A DNA stretch of 32,366 bases from positions 1 to 32,366 of the forward strand of contig JAQCGT010000016.1 of NCBI GenBank assembly GCA_027730505.1, given 5' to 3'. The stretch's first letter is position 1; every line of letters starts with the position of its first letter. Positions 24,808-31,949 of the stretch are shown here, piece by piece. The notes under the pieces were generated by a model. It had not been told where the DNA came from and did not search any database. It was given only the letters and a program-made list of their open reading frames with translations. This stretch comes from Actinomycetota bacterium (GTDB lineage Bacteria; Actinomycetota; Acidimicrobiia; Acidimicrobiales; Ilumatobacteraceae). Made by a program: the position numbers and the translations under genes.

Positions 24808-26479
24808 CACCCTCACCCTGGGTGCCCCTCTGAGGGTTCGCTGGCTCGGTCGGGTCCCGTACCGAGAAGCACTTGCGTTGCAGCGAGGGCTGCACGGCAA
24901 GGGCTCGGAAAATCATCTTCTGCTCCTCGAGCACGATCATGTATTCACCTACGGTCAGCATGCTGATCTCGACTCCAATCTTCGCTGCGACCCCGAGGCG
25001 GTGGGTGCTGCCTTGATCGAAGTCGACCGGGGTGGCGACGTCACCTATCACGGGCCTGGGCAGCTCGTCGGATATCCGATCATCTCGCTCCCAAACGCCA
25101 AGGCGTCGCTCGACCATGTGCGGACCGTCGAGGATGTGATCATCGACGCGTTGAGCGTTCTCGGAGCCGACCGTCCGGGTCGCCTTGATGGTTATCCGGG
25201 TGTGTGGCTCGGCATCGGCGGCCAGGAGCCGCGCAAAGTGGCTGCAATCGGTGTCCGTCTCTCGAGAGGTCGCACACTTCACGGCTTTGCGCTCAATGTC
25301 GCCACCGACATGACCTACATGCGTGATCACATCATTGCGTGCGGAATTGCGGATCGTCCCGTCACGTCGTTGGCAGAGGAGGGGCTCACCTGCTCGATGG
25401 CTGACGTAGCGAATGCGGTGATCGATGCTGCCGGGCGACGGTGGGGAAGCAGCGTTGAGCGTCAAGATGTTCAATGGCGCCACCACACGGAGGACCTGAC
25501 GCCATTTTCCCGGGGATCGGGGCCCGGCGAACCGGTGCGACTCTCGTTACGGGCTCGCGCTGCGGGCATTCACGAGGAACTTCCAATAGAGGAGCGAAAG
25601 CCCGAGTGGCTGCGCAGCGTCGTGAATCATGGCCCTGAGGTGCTCAGGCTGCGACGCACACTTAGGGACCTCGATCTCGTCACCGTTTGCGAAGACGCCG
25701 GTTGCCCCAATCTCAGCGAGTGTTGGTCCGAGGGGACGGCAACGCTCATGGTTCTTGGTGAACGCTGCACCCGTGCGTGCGGCTTCTGCCTGGTCGATAC
25801 CCGTCGGCCGAACGAACCGGACCCTGGCGAACCAGCCCGCGTTGCCGAGGCCATCGCTCAGATGGGGCTCAGGCACGCTGTGCTGACGATGGTGGCACGC
25901 GATGATCTGGTTGACGGTGGGATGGCACACGTCGCCGCCTGTGTGAGTGCGATTCGTGACCGCTGTCCCGGAACCAGCATCGAAACGCTGATCTCCGACG
26001 TGCGAGGTGACGCGACATCACTTGAACTCCTCCTCGCCGCTTCGCCTGATGTGGTCAATCACAATCTCGAAACAGTTGCGCGCTTGCAGCGAGCAGCGCG
26101 GCCCTCGGCCGGTTATGCGCGGAGTCTGGCACTCTTGGCACGAGCGGCCGGTCGGGTTTCAGTGACCAAGTCGGGCATCATCGTCGGAATGGGGGAGACC
26201 GATGCCGAGGTCGAGGGCGCGTTGGCTGATCTGGCGGCTGTGGGATGTGATGTCGTCACTATCGGGCAGTACCTTCGCCCCACCACTCATCACCTTCCTG
26301 TCGCACGCTGGGTTGAACCGGTGACATTTGAACGGTGGATCGAACGGGGACGCGAACTCGGCATTCGACATGTCGAAGCATCACCGCTCACTCGATCGAG
26401 CCATCATGCAGCGGCCGCTCTCGAGGCGGTGACCGTTTCACCACCCGTGCGTCGACGCCATGGCAAGCCAGGTGCTTGA
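24785..26479 (+). CDS. lipB-lipA: LipB-LipA fusion: octanoyltransferase plus lipoyl synthase
   Basis: One uninterrupted frame of 564 aa encodes both steps of de novo lipoylation. LipB part (~15-225) moves octanoate from ACP to target lysines: RGGDVTYHGPGQ (82-93), Lys151 in RKVAAIGVRL and acyl-accepting Cys186 in IACGIADRPVTSL. A linker (~230-250) leads to LipA (~251-564), a radical-SAM enzyme inserting two sulfurs: auxiliary cluster Cys302/307/313 (CEDAGCPNLSEC), SAM cluster Cys328/332/335 (CTRACGFC) and the late RSSHHA serine motif (537-542). Both halves look intact. GTG 24785 overlaps the E2 gene by 23 bp; GTG 24761 is possible. An internal GTG at 25535 could also yield LipA alone. Confidence 0.93.
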   Translation: MTGQGSSDTLTLGAPLRVRWLGRVPYREALALQRGLHGKGSENHLLLLEHDHVFTYGQHADLDSNLRCDPEAVGAALIEVDRGGDVTYHGPGQLVGYPIISLPNAKASLDHVRTVEDVIIDALSVLGADRPGRLDGYPGVWLGIGGQEPRKVAAIGVRLSRGRTLHGFALNVATDMTYMRDHIIACGIADRPVTSLAEEGLTCSMADVANAVIDAAGRRWGSSVERQDVQWRHHTEDLTPFSRGSGPGEPVRLSLRARAAGIHEELPIEERKPEWLRSVVNHGPEVLRLRRTLRDLDLVTVCEDAGCPNLSECWSEGTATLMVLGERCTRACGFCLVDTRRPNEPDPGEPARVAEAIAQMGLRHAVLTMVARDDLVDGGMAHVAACVSAIRDRCPGTSIETLISDVRGDATSLELLLAASPDVVNHNLETVARLQRAARPSAGYARSLALLARAAGRVSVTKSGIIVGMGETDAEVEGALADLAAVGCDVVTIGQYLRPTTHHLPVARWVEPVTFERWIERGRELGIRHVEASPLTRSSHHAAAALEAVTVSPPVRRRHGKPGA

Positions 26480-27596
26480 CTGTCCGATGATGGCCACCGA
26501 ATCAGAGTTCCGACGTCGAATCGATCTGGTGAGAGCTCGCATGTCCGATCGAACCATCGACACACTGCTGGTGTCCGTTGGTCGCGACATGCCGTATCTC
26601 ATCGGGTACGAGGCAATGCCGCTCGAGCGATTGACGATGCTGGTCATTCCCATGGACGGCCCGAGCACCTTGGTCGTGCCCGCGCTGGAGGAGCCGCGCG
26701 TCAGTCCGATGCCGGGCCTGTTCGACATCATTCCATGGGGTGAAACGACGGAGCCCCTTGACATCGTTGCCGGACTCTGCGGTGATGATCGTCGAATTGC
26801 CGTCGGAGATCAGATGTGGGCACGGTTTCTCGTCGGGCTCGTCGAGCGCCTTCCGGGCGTCACGTGGTTGCGGTCGAGTGACGTCGTCGGACCGGCTCGA
26901 ATGGTGAAGGGCCCGCAAGAGGTGTCGGCGCTACGCGCCGCCGCCCAAGCGGTCGACCGCATTGCCGAGCGACTTCAAACCGGCCAGATTCCACTCATCG
27001 GCCGCAGCGAGGCCGAGGTCTCGGCCGATCTGTCGGCTCAGATCGTGGCTGAGGGTCATGAACGAGTGAATTTTGCCATTGTTGCTGCTGGACCGAATGC
27101 GGCGAGCCCCCATCACCACCCTGGTGACCGGATCATCGGTCCGAACGAGATCGTGCTGTGCGACTTCGGTGGGACGATGAACGGTTACTGCTCGGATATC
27201 ACCCGATGTGTCGTGACCGGTGATATCGACGCCGAGATCGGCGCCGCGTGGGCTGCGCTCCAGCAATCACAGGAAGCCGGTGTCCAAGCCGGAGTGGTTG
27301 GCTCTGCCTGTGCTGAGGTCGACCGTGCAGCACGGTCTGTGCTCGTCGACGCCGGCTACGGGGAGTACTTCGTTCACCGCACCGGCCATGGGATCGGCAT
27401 GGAGGAGCACGAGGAGCCGTACATGGTCGAGGGTGCTGAAGCCTTGATCGAAGCCGGACACGCGTTCAGCGTCGAGCCGGGAATATATGTGCCAGGACGA
27501 TGGGGAATGCGACTCGAGGACATCGTGGTCGCAACCCTCGACGGACCAGTCCGCCTCAATGAAGCGAGCCACGAACTCTTCAGCGTTCGAGCTTGA
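26460..27596 (+). CDS. M24 metallopeptidase, Xaa-Pro aminopeptidase/dipeptidase-like
   Basis: 378 aa with the pita-bread fold. The creatinase-like N-terminal domain covers ~1-150. The C-terminal catalytic domain has all five metal ligands: Asp235 (LCDFGG), Asp246 (YCSDITR), His310 (RTGHGIGMEEHE), Glu339 (SVEPGIY) and Glu353 (LEDIVV). It likely removes X-Pro N termini or splits X-Pro dipeptides in the cytoplasm. ATG 26460 overlaps lipBA by 20 bp; ATG 26487, just after the lipBA stop, is an equally good start. Its stop codon directly abuts the stop of the convergent lipoprotein gene. Confidence 0.92.
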   Translation: MASQVLDCPMMATESEFRRRIDLVRARMSDRTIDTLLVSVGRDMPYLIGYEAMPLERLTMLVIPMDGPSTLVVPALEEPRVSPMPGLFDIIPWGETTEPLDIVAGLCGDDRRIAVGDQMWARFLVGLVERLPGVTWLRSSDVVGPARMVKGPQEVSALRAAAQAVDRIAERLQTGQIPLIGRSEAEVSADLSAQIVAEGHERVNFAIVAAGPNAASPHHHPGDRIIGPNEIVLCDFGGTMNGYCSDITRCVVTGDIDAEIGAAWAALQQSQEAGVQAGVVGSACAEVDRAARSVLVDAGYGEYFVHRTGHGIGMEEHEEPYMVEGAEALIEAGHAFSVEPGIYVPGRWGMRLEDIVVATLDGPVRLNEASHELFSVRA

Positions 27597-28235
27597 TCAG
27601 GCTCCGCCAACTCCGAAGAGCGAGTCGTCGACCTCATCGCGGAGTTCGGAGAGTTCGATACTCAGGTCAGGTCCGCCATAGAGCGCCAGGGGCCCTGACA
27701 GCGAGGCGCAATAGCTCTTGTCACCACCTGTGACCGGAACAACGGCGCACATTGCGTCCGACCCTGCAATCACCATGTCAGAGGCTCGTGCCGGCGCGAT
27801 GTTGCGCTCCGAGTCAGTTCGGAGGCGGTTCATCATCGCTCGTGACCAGAATTGGTGGGTCACCTGCACGTCGCTCGTCTTGGTGTCGTCGAGGCCTCGC
27901 TCACACGACCCGGTCTCGAGGTCACAGGTTCGTTGACCAGAATCGTCACTCAGGAACCGAATGCTTCCGATCGTGACCGATGTGCGACCCGGTTCGTTCG
28001 CGACCGTTGCGGTGAGCGTCCTGCCGCCGTAGTTGACGGTGATCAGATACTCAGCCTGAAAGGAGCCATCGGGGGCGGCGGCGAGTAGATCGAGAACTCT
28101 GGATATGGCCGGATCCTCGACGGCCGGGGTTGCGATGAGCGTCGGCCGAGGTCCGACGGCACAACCTGCTGCGAGCACCACAGAGGCAAGGATGGAGCCG
28201 ATTCTCCAACTCCCGTGACGTCGCGCGAAGGTCAT
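27597..28235 (-). CDS. Lipoprotein of unknown function
   Basis: 212 aa with a clear lipobox (SILASVVLAAGC, Cys25), so lipid-anchored outside the membrane. The mature part has beta-rich stretches (FQAEYLITVNYGGRTLTATV) and four cysteines after Cys25: QRTCDLETGSCERG, DAMCAVV and KSYCASL, probably two disulfides. It has an acidic C terminus. No family recognised; the layout resembles LppX/LprG-type or DUF-type carrier lipoproteins only in general terms. It converges with the M24 gene with no intergenic base. Confidence 0.83.
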   Translation of the reverse strand: MTFARRHGSWRIGSILASVVLAAGCAVGPRPTLIATPAVEDPAISRVLDLLAAAPDGSFQAEYLITVNYGGRTLTATVANEPGRTSVTIGSIRFLSDDSGQRTCDLETGSCERGLDDTKTSDVQVTHQFWSRAMMNRLRTDSERNIAPARASDMVIAGSDAMCAVVPVTGGDKSYCASLSGPLALYGGPDLSIELSELRDEVDDSLFGVGGA

Positions 28236-28244
28236 GCACCGGTC

Positions 28245-28250
28245 AGGCTA
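28245..28250 (-). promoter_or_regulatory. Candidate -10 element of the 212-aa lipoprotein gene
   Basis: TAGCCT on the minus strand, 9 bp before ATG 28235, and only 6 bp from the divergent TACCCT. Confidence 0.35.
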
Positions 28251-28256
28251 GGCCGG

Positions 28257-28262
28257 TACCCT
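28257..28262 (+). promoter_or_regulatory. Candidate -10 element of the 8-TM protein gene
   Basis: TACCCT, 7 bp before GTG 28270; supports that start. Confidence 0.45.
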
Positions 28263-28269
28263 GCCGGAC

Positions 28270-29151
28270 GTGATCGCGGCTGCCATCGAACTCGACGCAG
28301 CAACCGTCCTGCTTCAGTGGGCGGTGGGCGGGATGCTGATGGGATGGGTGACGACGAGACGTCGCGAGGTCGGTCTCGGTTACGGGTGGATGCTTCGAAT
28401 CACCTTCGGGATGCTCGCCCTCGGTGCCCTTGCCGCAGGTCTGCGATATGAAACCGTTGTCGTTCGCGAGCTCTCCTCGGCGCTTGTGGTTCTTGCGTGT
28501 CTCCTTGCCCTGTTGTCGTCGATCCGGCGCCGAAGTGCAGGGGTGAGCGGCGCGACACTCGAGCATGATCGCCGTTCCGATCGGGTCCGGGAGATGACCG
28601 GAATCGATCGACGAATAGCTGAAGGGGATCAACGCTCCAAGGGACCTGAATTCGACCCGCGACTCGACCTGTTACCGGTGGCGCTCGGAGTCGCAGGACT
28701 GATAGCAGCTGGTCTGGTCGCAGCGGACGGTCTCTACGACTCGACGGTGTCTGTGCTGAGGGTTCTCATCGGCGCCACATTTCTGGGCGCCGTCACCGAT
28801 GCCATGTTGTTGGGACACTGGTACCTCGTGCAGCCCGGGCTTCCCCGCCGTCATTTGAACGAATTGGTCCGAATTCTCGGTTGGAGCTGGCCGCTCGAGG
28901 TTGGCGTCCTTGTGGTGCCAACCGGAATGGTGAGCGTGTTGAGTGGGTCCATTGATGACGGGTGGAATGGCACGCTCGGATGGTTCTGGGTTGCGTGCGC
29001 GATCACCACGATCGTTCTTGTACGCGTCACGATTGCAGCGCTGAACGAACGTCAGTATTCGGCCGTCATGGCGGCAACAGGCCTTCTCTACCTCGCAATC
29101 CTGACGGCATTCGGTACCGATCTGGTCGCTCGGGCAGTGCTCGCCGGTTGA
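28270..29151 (+). CDS. Integral membrane protein, about eight TM segments, unknown function
   Basis: 293 aa, not recognised. Predicted membrane segments lie at about 6-27, 40-58, 68-85, 133-155, 158-184, 202-226, 237-259 and 264-290. A charged cytoplasmic loop (~86-130: RRRS..., DRRSDRVREM, DRRIAEGDQRS) splits it into 3 + 5 segments. The central motif LLGHWYLVQPGLPRRHLNEL carries a His that could bind metal or haem. It has no transporter signature. GTG start at 28270; divergent from the lipoprotein and convergent with the CoA ligase gene. Confidence 0.8.
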   Translation: MIAAAIELDAATVLLQWAVGGMLMGWVTTRRREVGLGYGWMLRITFGMLALGALAAGLRYETVVVRELSSALVVLACLLALLSSIRRRSAGVSGATLEHDRRSDRVREMTGIDRRIAEGDQRSKGPEFDPRLDLLPVALGVAGLIAAGLVAADGLYDSTVSVLRVLIGATFLGAVTDAMLLGHWYLVQPGLPRRHLNELVRILGWSWPLEVGVLVVPTGMVSVLSGSIDDGWNGTLGWFWVACAITTIVLVRVTIAALNERQYSAVMAATGLLYLAILTAFGTDLVARAVLAG

Positions 29152-29152
29152 G

Positions 29153-30688
29153 TCAGTTGACCAAGCGCTCGTGGCCTTCCCAGAAGGGCTCGCGGAGTTT
29201 GAACTTCTGAAGCTTGCCGGTCGCGGTACGGGCCAACTCGGTTCGGAATTCGACACGCTTCGGACACTTGTAACCGGCGAGCTTCTGCTTGGTCCAAGCG
29301 ATCACATCGGCTTCAGTGAGTTCGGACCCCGGCGAGGTCACGACGAGCGCGGTCACCAGTTCGCCCCATTTCTCGTCCGGGATGCCGATCACAGCGACTT
29401 CGGTCACCTCAGGATGTTGGAAGATGGCGTCCTCGACCTCGATTGACGAGACGTTCTCGCCGCCGGAGATGATGACGTCCTTCTTTCGGTCCGAGATGGT
29501 GACGTAGTTGGTGTCATCGATGAGGCCACCGTCACCGGTGTGGAAGAAGCCATCGTGGATCGCTGCCTCGGTCGCCTCCGGCTGGTCCCAGTAACCCTCC
29601 ATGATCATGTTGCCAGCGGCGAGGACTTCACCATCGGGGCTGATGTCCATCGTGCACCCAACCACTGGTGCGCCAGCACGGTTGAGGAGGGTGGCTCGCT
29701 CGCTCGAGTCGAGGCCGTCCCACTCTTGGCGGGTTCGGTTCATGGTGAGCAGCGGTGCTGTCTCGGTGAGTCCGTAGATCTGGCAGAACTCCCAACCCAG
29801 TTCGGTTTCACAGCGCTCGATGGTTCGGGTGGGCGGGGGAGCGCCGGCGACGACGATTCTCGTCAGACCAGAACCCGGGATCGGTCCGGCCCATTCGGCA
29901 GCGGCGTCGAGCACGGTGTTGAGGACAGCCGGAGCCGCACACATCAGTGTCACTCCCTCCCGCTCGACCCGGCGAAGGATTTCGGGGCCGTCGATCTTTC
30001 GCTGGATGACGTGGCGCCCACCCATGCCGGTGACCGCGTACAGCATGCCCCAGCCGTTGCAATGGAATTGCGGCAACGTGTGCAAGTAGACATCACGGTC
30101 GTTGACACCCATATGCCATCCGAAGATCGCTGCGTTGGTCCACAGATTGCGGTGGGTGAGCTGCACGCCCTTGGGCCGAGCCGTGGTGCCCGATGTGTAA
30201 TTGATGGTCGCGGTCGCGTCCTCATCGGGTTGCCACGGACGCGGCTCGGTATCGAAGTCCATCAGTGTCGCATCGGACTCTGACCCGATCACCCATTTCA
30301 TCTCGCACTCGACCGGCGCCATTGCCTCGGTCAATTCCGGGTCGATGAGCAGGACCCTGGCACCCGAATGCTTGACGATGTACGAGACCTCCTCCGCGAC
30401 GAGACGGAAGTTCACCGGCACGAGGATTCGGCCTGAGCCCGACACGCCGTACAGCGCTGTCAACAGGCGGGCCGAGTTGTGCGAGACCATGGCCACTCGT
30501 TCACCCACGGCGATACCGAGTCGGTCGAGGCCGGCGGCGATTGCGCGCGCTCGTCGGGCCATGTCGCGGTAATCGATTGTGCCCCACGAGTCGGCAGGTT
30601 GATCTGGCTCGTCGACGATCGCCACCCTGTCGGGGTAGACGAGTTCGGCGCGCCGGAGGAAATCGTTAACCGTCATCGGAACTTTCAC
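29153..30688 (-). CDS. Fatty-acyl-CoA ligase (AMP-forming), FadD-like
   Basis: ANL-superfamily acyl-activating enzyme, 511 aa, forming acyl-CoA from a free acid, ATP and CoA. The P-loop is YTSGTTARPKG (164-174, with Ala where Gly is common), followed by QIYGLTETAP, GYWDQPEAT, FHTGDGGLID, ISDRKKDVIISGGENVSSIE and the C-terminal TATGKLQKFKLR with catalytic Lys492. The chain-length class cannot be told; medium/long acids or aromatic acids are possible. GTG start at 30688 with TACATT 7 bp upstream; an ATG at 30676 is an alternative. It is divergent from the LLM oxidoreductase. Confidence 0.94.
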   Translation of the reverse strand: MKVPMTVNDFLRRAELVYPDRVAIVDEPDQPADSWGTIDYRDMARRARAIAAGLDRLGIAVGERVAMVSHNSARLLTALYGVSGSGRILVPVNFRLVAEEVSYIVKHSGARVLLIDPELTEAMAPVECEMKWVIGSESDATLMDFDTEPRPWQPDEDATATINYTSGTTARPKGVQLTHRNLWTNAAIFGWHMGVNDRDVYLHTLPQFHCNGWGMLYAVTGMGGRHVIQRKIDGPEILRRVEREGVTLMCAAPAVLNTVLDAAAEWAGPIPGSGLTRIVVAGAPPPTRTIERCETELGWEFCQIYGLTETAPLLTMNRTRQEWDGLDSSERATLLNRAGAPVVGCTMDISPDGEVLAAGNMIMEGYWDQPEATEAAIHDGFFHTGDGGLIDDTNYVTISDRKKDVIISGGENVSSIEVEDAIFQHPEVTEVAVIGIPDEKWGELVTALVVTSPGSELTEADVIAWTKQKLAGYKCPKRVEFRTELARTATGKLQKFKLREPFWEGHERLVN

Positions 30689-30695
30689 ACGACCG

Positions 30696-30701
30696 AATGT
30701 A
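30696..30701 (-). promoter_or_regulatory. Candidate -10 element of the CoA ligase gene
   Basis: TACATT on the minus strand, 7 bp before GTG 30688; supports the GTG over the ATG at 30676. Confidence 0.5.
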
Positions 30702-30706
30702 GTCGC

Positions 30707-30726
30707 TGACCGTGACGCCGGTCACG
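30707..30726. promoter_or_regulatory. Nested inverted repeats, candidate operator of the ligase/LLM divergent promoter
   Basis: TGACCG-N6-CGGTCA (30707-30724) contains the second repeat CGTGAC-GCCG-GTCACG (30711-30726). It covers the expected -35 region of the CoA ligase promoter. The form suits a TetR/FadR-like dimer sensing acyl-CoA, but no regulator gene is nearby. Confidence 0.5.
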
Positions 30727-30751
30727 TGGGGTCGACCGATGCACTGCCCAC

Positions 30752-30757
30752 TACGGT
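30752..30757 (+). promoter_or_regulatory. Candidate -10 element of the LLM oxidoreductase gene
   Basis: TACGGT, 7 bp before ATG 30765; supports that start. Confidence 0.5.
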
Positions 30758-30764
30758 TGAAGCT

Positions 30765-31751
30765 ATGGCTTCAACCCTCCAGCGTCGATATGGGATGACG
30801 ATCCCACTCCCCGGACCTCTGCACACCCATCGGGATGGCCTCATTGAACTGGCTGAGCTCGGCTACACCGATGTCTGGAGTGCCGAGTCCGACGGAGCTG
30901 ATGGTTTCACGCCGCTCAGCATGGCAGCGGCGTGGGAGCCACGACTTCGTCTTGGCACGGCGATTATTCCGGCCTACACGCGGGCGCCTGCTTGCCTGGC
31001 TCAATCGGTCGCGTCAATGGCTGATGCTGCCCCGGGCCGATTCGCAATCGGAATCGGGTCGTCGAGCAACGTCATCGTGGAGCGATGGAACGGGATCCCG
31101 TTTGAGCAGCCCTACCAACGGGTGCGGGACACGGTCCGATTCCTTCGCGAGGCGCTGAGCGGCGAGAAAGTTTCGACCACCTATGACACGTTTGCTGTTG
31201 ATGGATTTCGCCTTGGCGTGCGACCTGAGGAGACACCACCGATTCTCGTTGCAGCGTTGCGTAGCCAGATGCTCCGGCTTGCAGGTCGTGAAGCGGACGG
31301 GGTGATCATCAATTGGCTCGCACCCGGTGATGTGCCGCAGGTGGTGTCCGAGGTGCACGATGCCGCCGGAGGTGCTGAGCGCGAGGTGGTGGCCCGCATC
31401 TTCGTCTGCCCAAGCGAGAACGCTGAGGTAGTTCGTTCAGCAGCGCGGTTCGCGATTGCCGCCTACATGAATGTTCCGGTCTACGCTCGGTTTCAAGAGT
31501 GGCTTGGACGAGGTCCCGCGCTTGCTGGGATGTGGGAGGCATGGTCAGCGGGAGACCGCAAAGAGGCCCTGGCCCGTATCGACGACGATGTCGTCGACGC
31601 GTTGATCGTGCATGGATCAGCCGAGCGGTGTCGGCAGCGCATTGACGAGTACTTCGCAAACGGTGTGACGACGGCAGCGCTGGCGCTCCTGCCGTTGGAC
31701 AAGGAACTGGATCACTGGACTGCGATCCGGTCTCTTGCCCCGCAAGCATGA
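30765..31751 (+). CDS. LLM-class (F420-dependent type) oxidoreductase
   Basis: Luciferase-like TIM-barrel flavin/deazaflavin oxidoreductase, 328 aa. Visible family elements are YGMTIPLPGPL at the N terminus, LAELGYTDVWSAESDGADGF, RLRLGTAIIPAYTRAPACLA, GRFAIGIGSSSNVIVERWNG and LAGREADGVIINW. The pattern is that of the actinobacterial F420-dependent group; cofactor F420 rather than FMN is inference. Substrate unknown; the divergent acyl-CoA ligase suggests lipid or steroid metabolism. ATG 30765 is chosen over GTG 30726 because of the TACGGT hexamer and the family N terminus. Confidence 0.92.
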   Translation: MASTLQRRYGMTIPLPGPLHTHRDGLIELAELGYTDVWSAESDGADGFTPLSMAAAWEPRLRLGTAIIPAYTRAPACLAQSVASMADAAPGRFAIGIGSSSNVIVERWNGIPFEQPYQRVRDTVRFLREALSGEKVSTTYDTFAVDGFRLGVRPEETPPILVAALRSQMLRLAGREADGVIINWLAPGDVPQVVSEVHDAAGGAEREVVARIFVCPSENAEVVRSAARFAIAAYMNVPVYARFQEWLGRGPALAGMWEAWSAGDRKEALARIDDDVVDALIVHGSAERCRQRIDEYFANGVTTAALALLPLDKELDHWTAIRSLAPQA

Positions 31752-31752
31752 G

Positions 31753-31920
31753 TTAGGCAGCCCGACTCGCCGCACGGCGACGTTCGATCTCAGTCACCAG
31801 GCGAGCGATTTCGGCTCTTCCCCGACGACAAGTCTCAGGATCGAGACGCAGTGTCTCTGGTACGCGTTCGGTAGGGAGCAGGCTGAGCTGCGTGGCCGTC
31901 TTTCCAACTGTCGCTGTCAT
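31753..31920 (-). CDS. Small basic protein of unknown function
   Basis: 55 aa. Not recognised by name. It contains TQLSLLPTERVPETLRLDPE followed by an amphipathic basic helix (CRRGRAEIARLVTEIERRR). No membrane segment. The chosen ATG (31920) gives the compact form; the frame stays open upstream to 32013, but that would overlap the rhomboid gene. It lies 29 bp after the rhomboid stop on the same strand and converges with the LLM gene one base apart. Support is moderate. Confidence 0.55.
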   Translation of the reverse strand: MTATVGKTATQLSLLPTERVPETLRLDPETCRRGRAEIARLVTEIERRRAASRAA

Positions 31921-31949
31921 GAGTCCAGCATGGCCAAGGGGTGTTGCAC

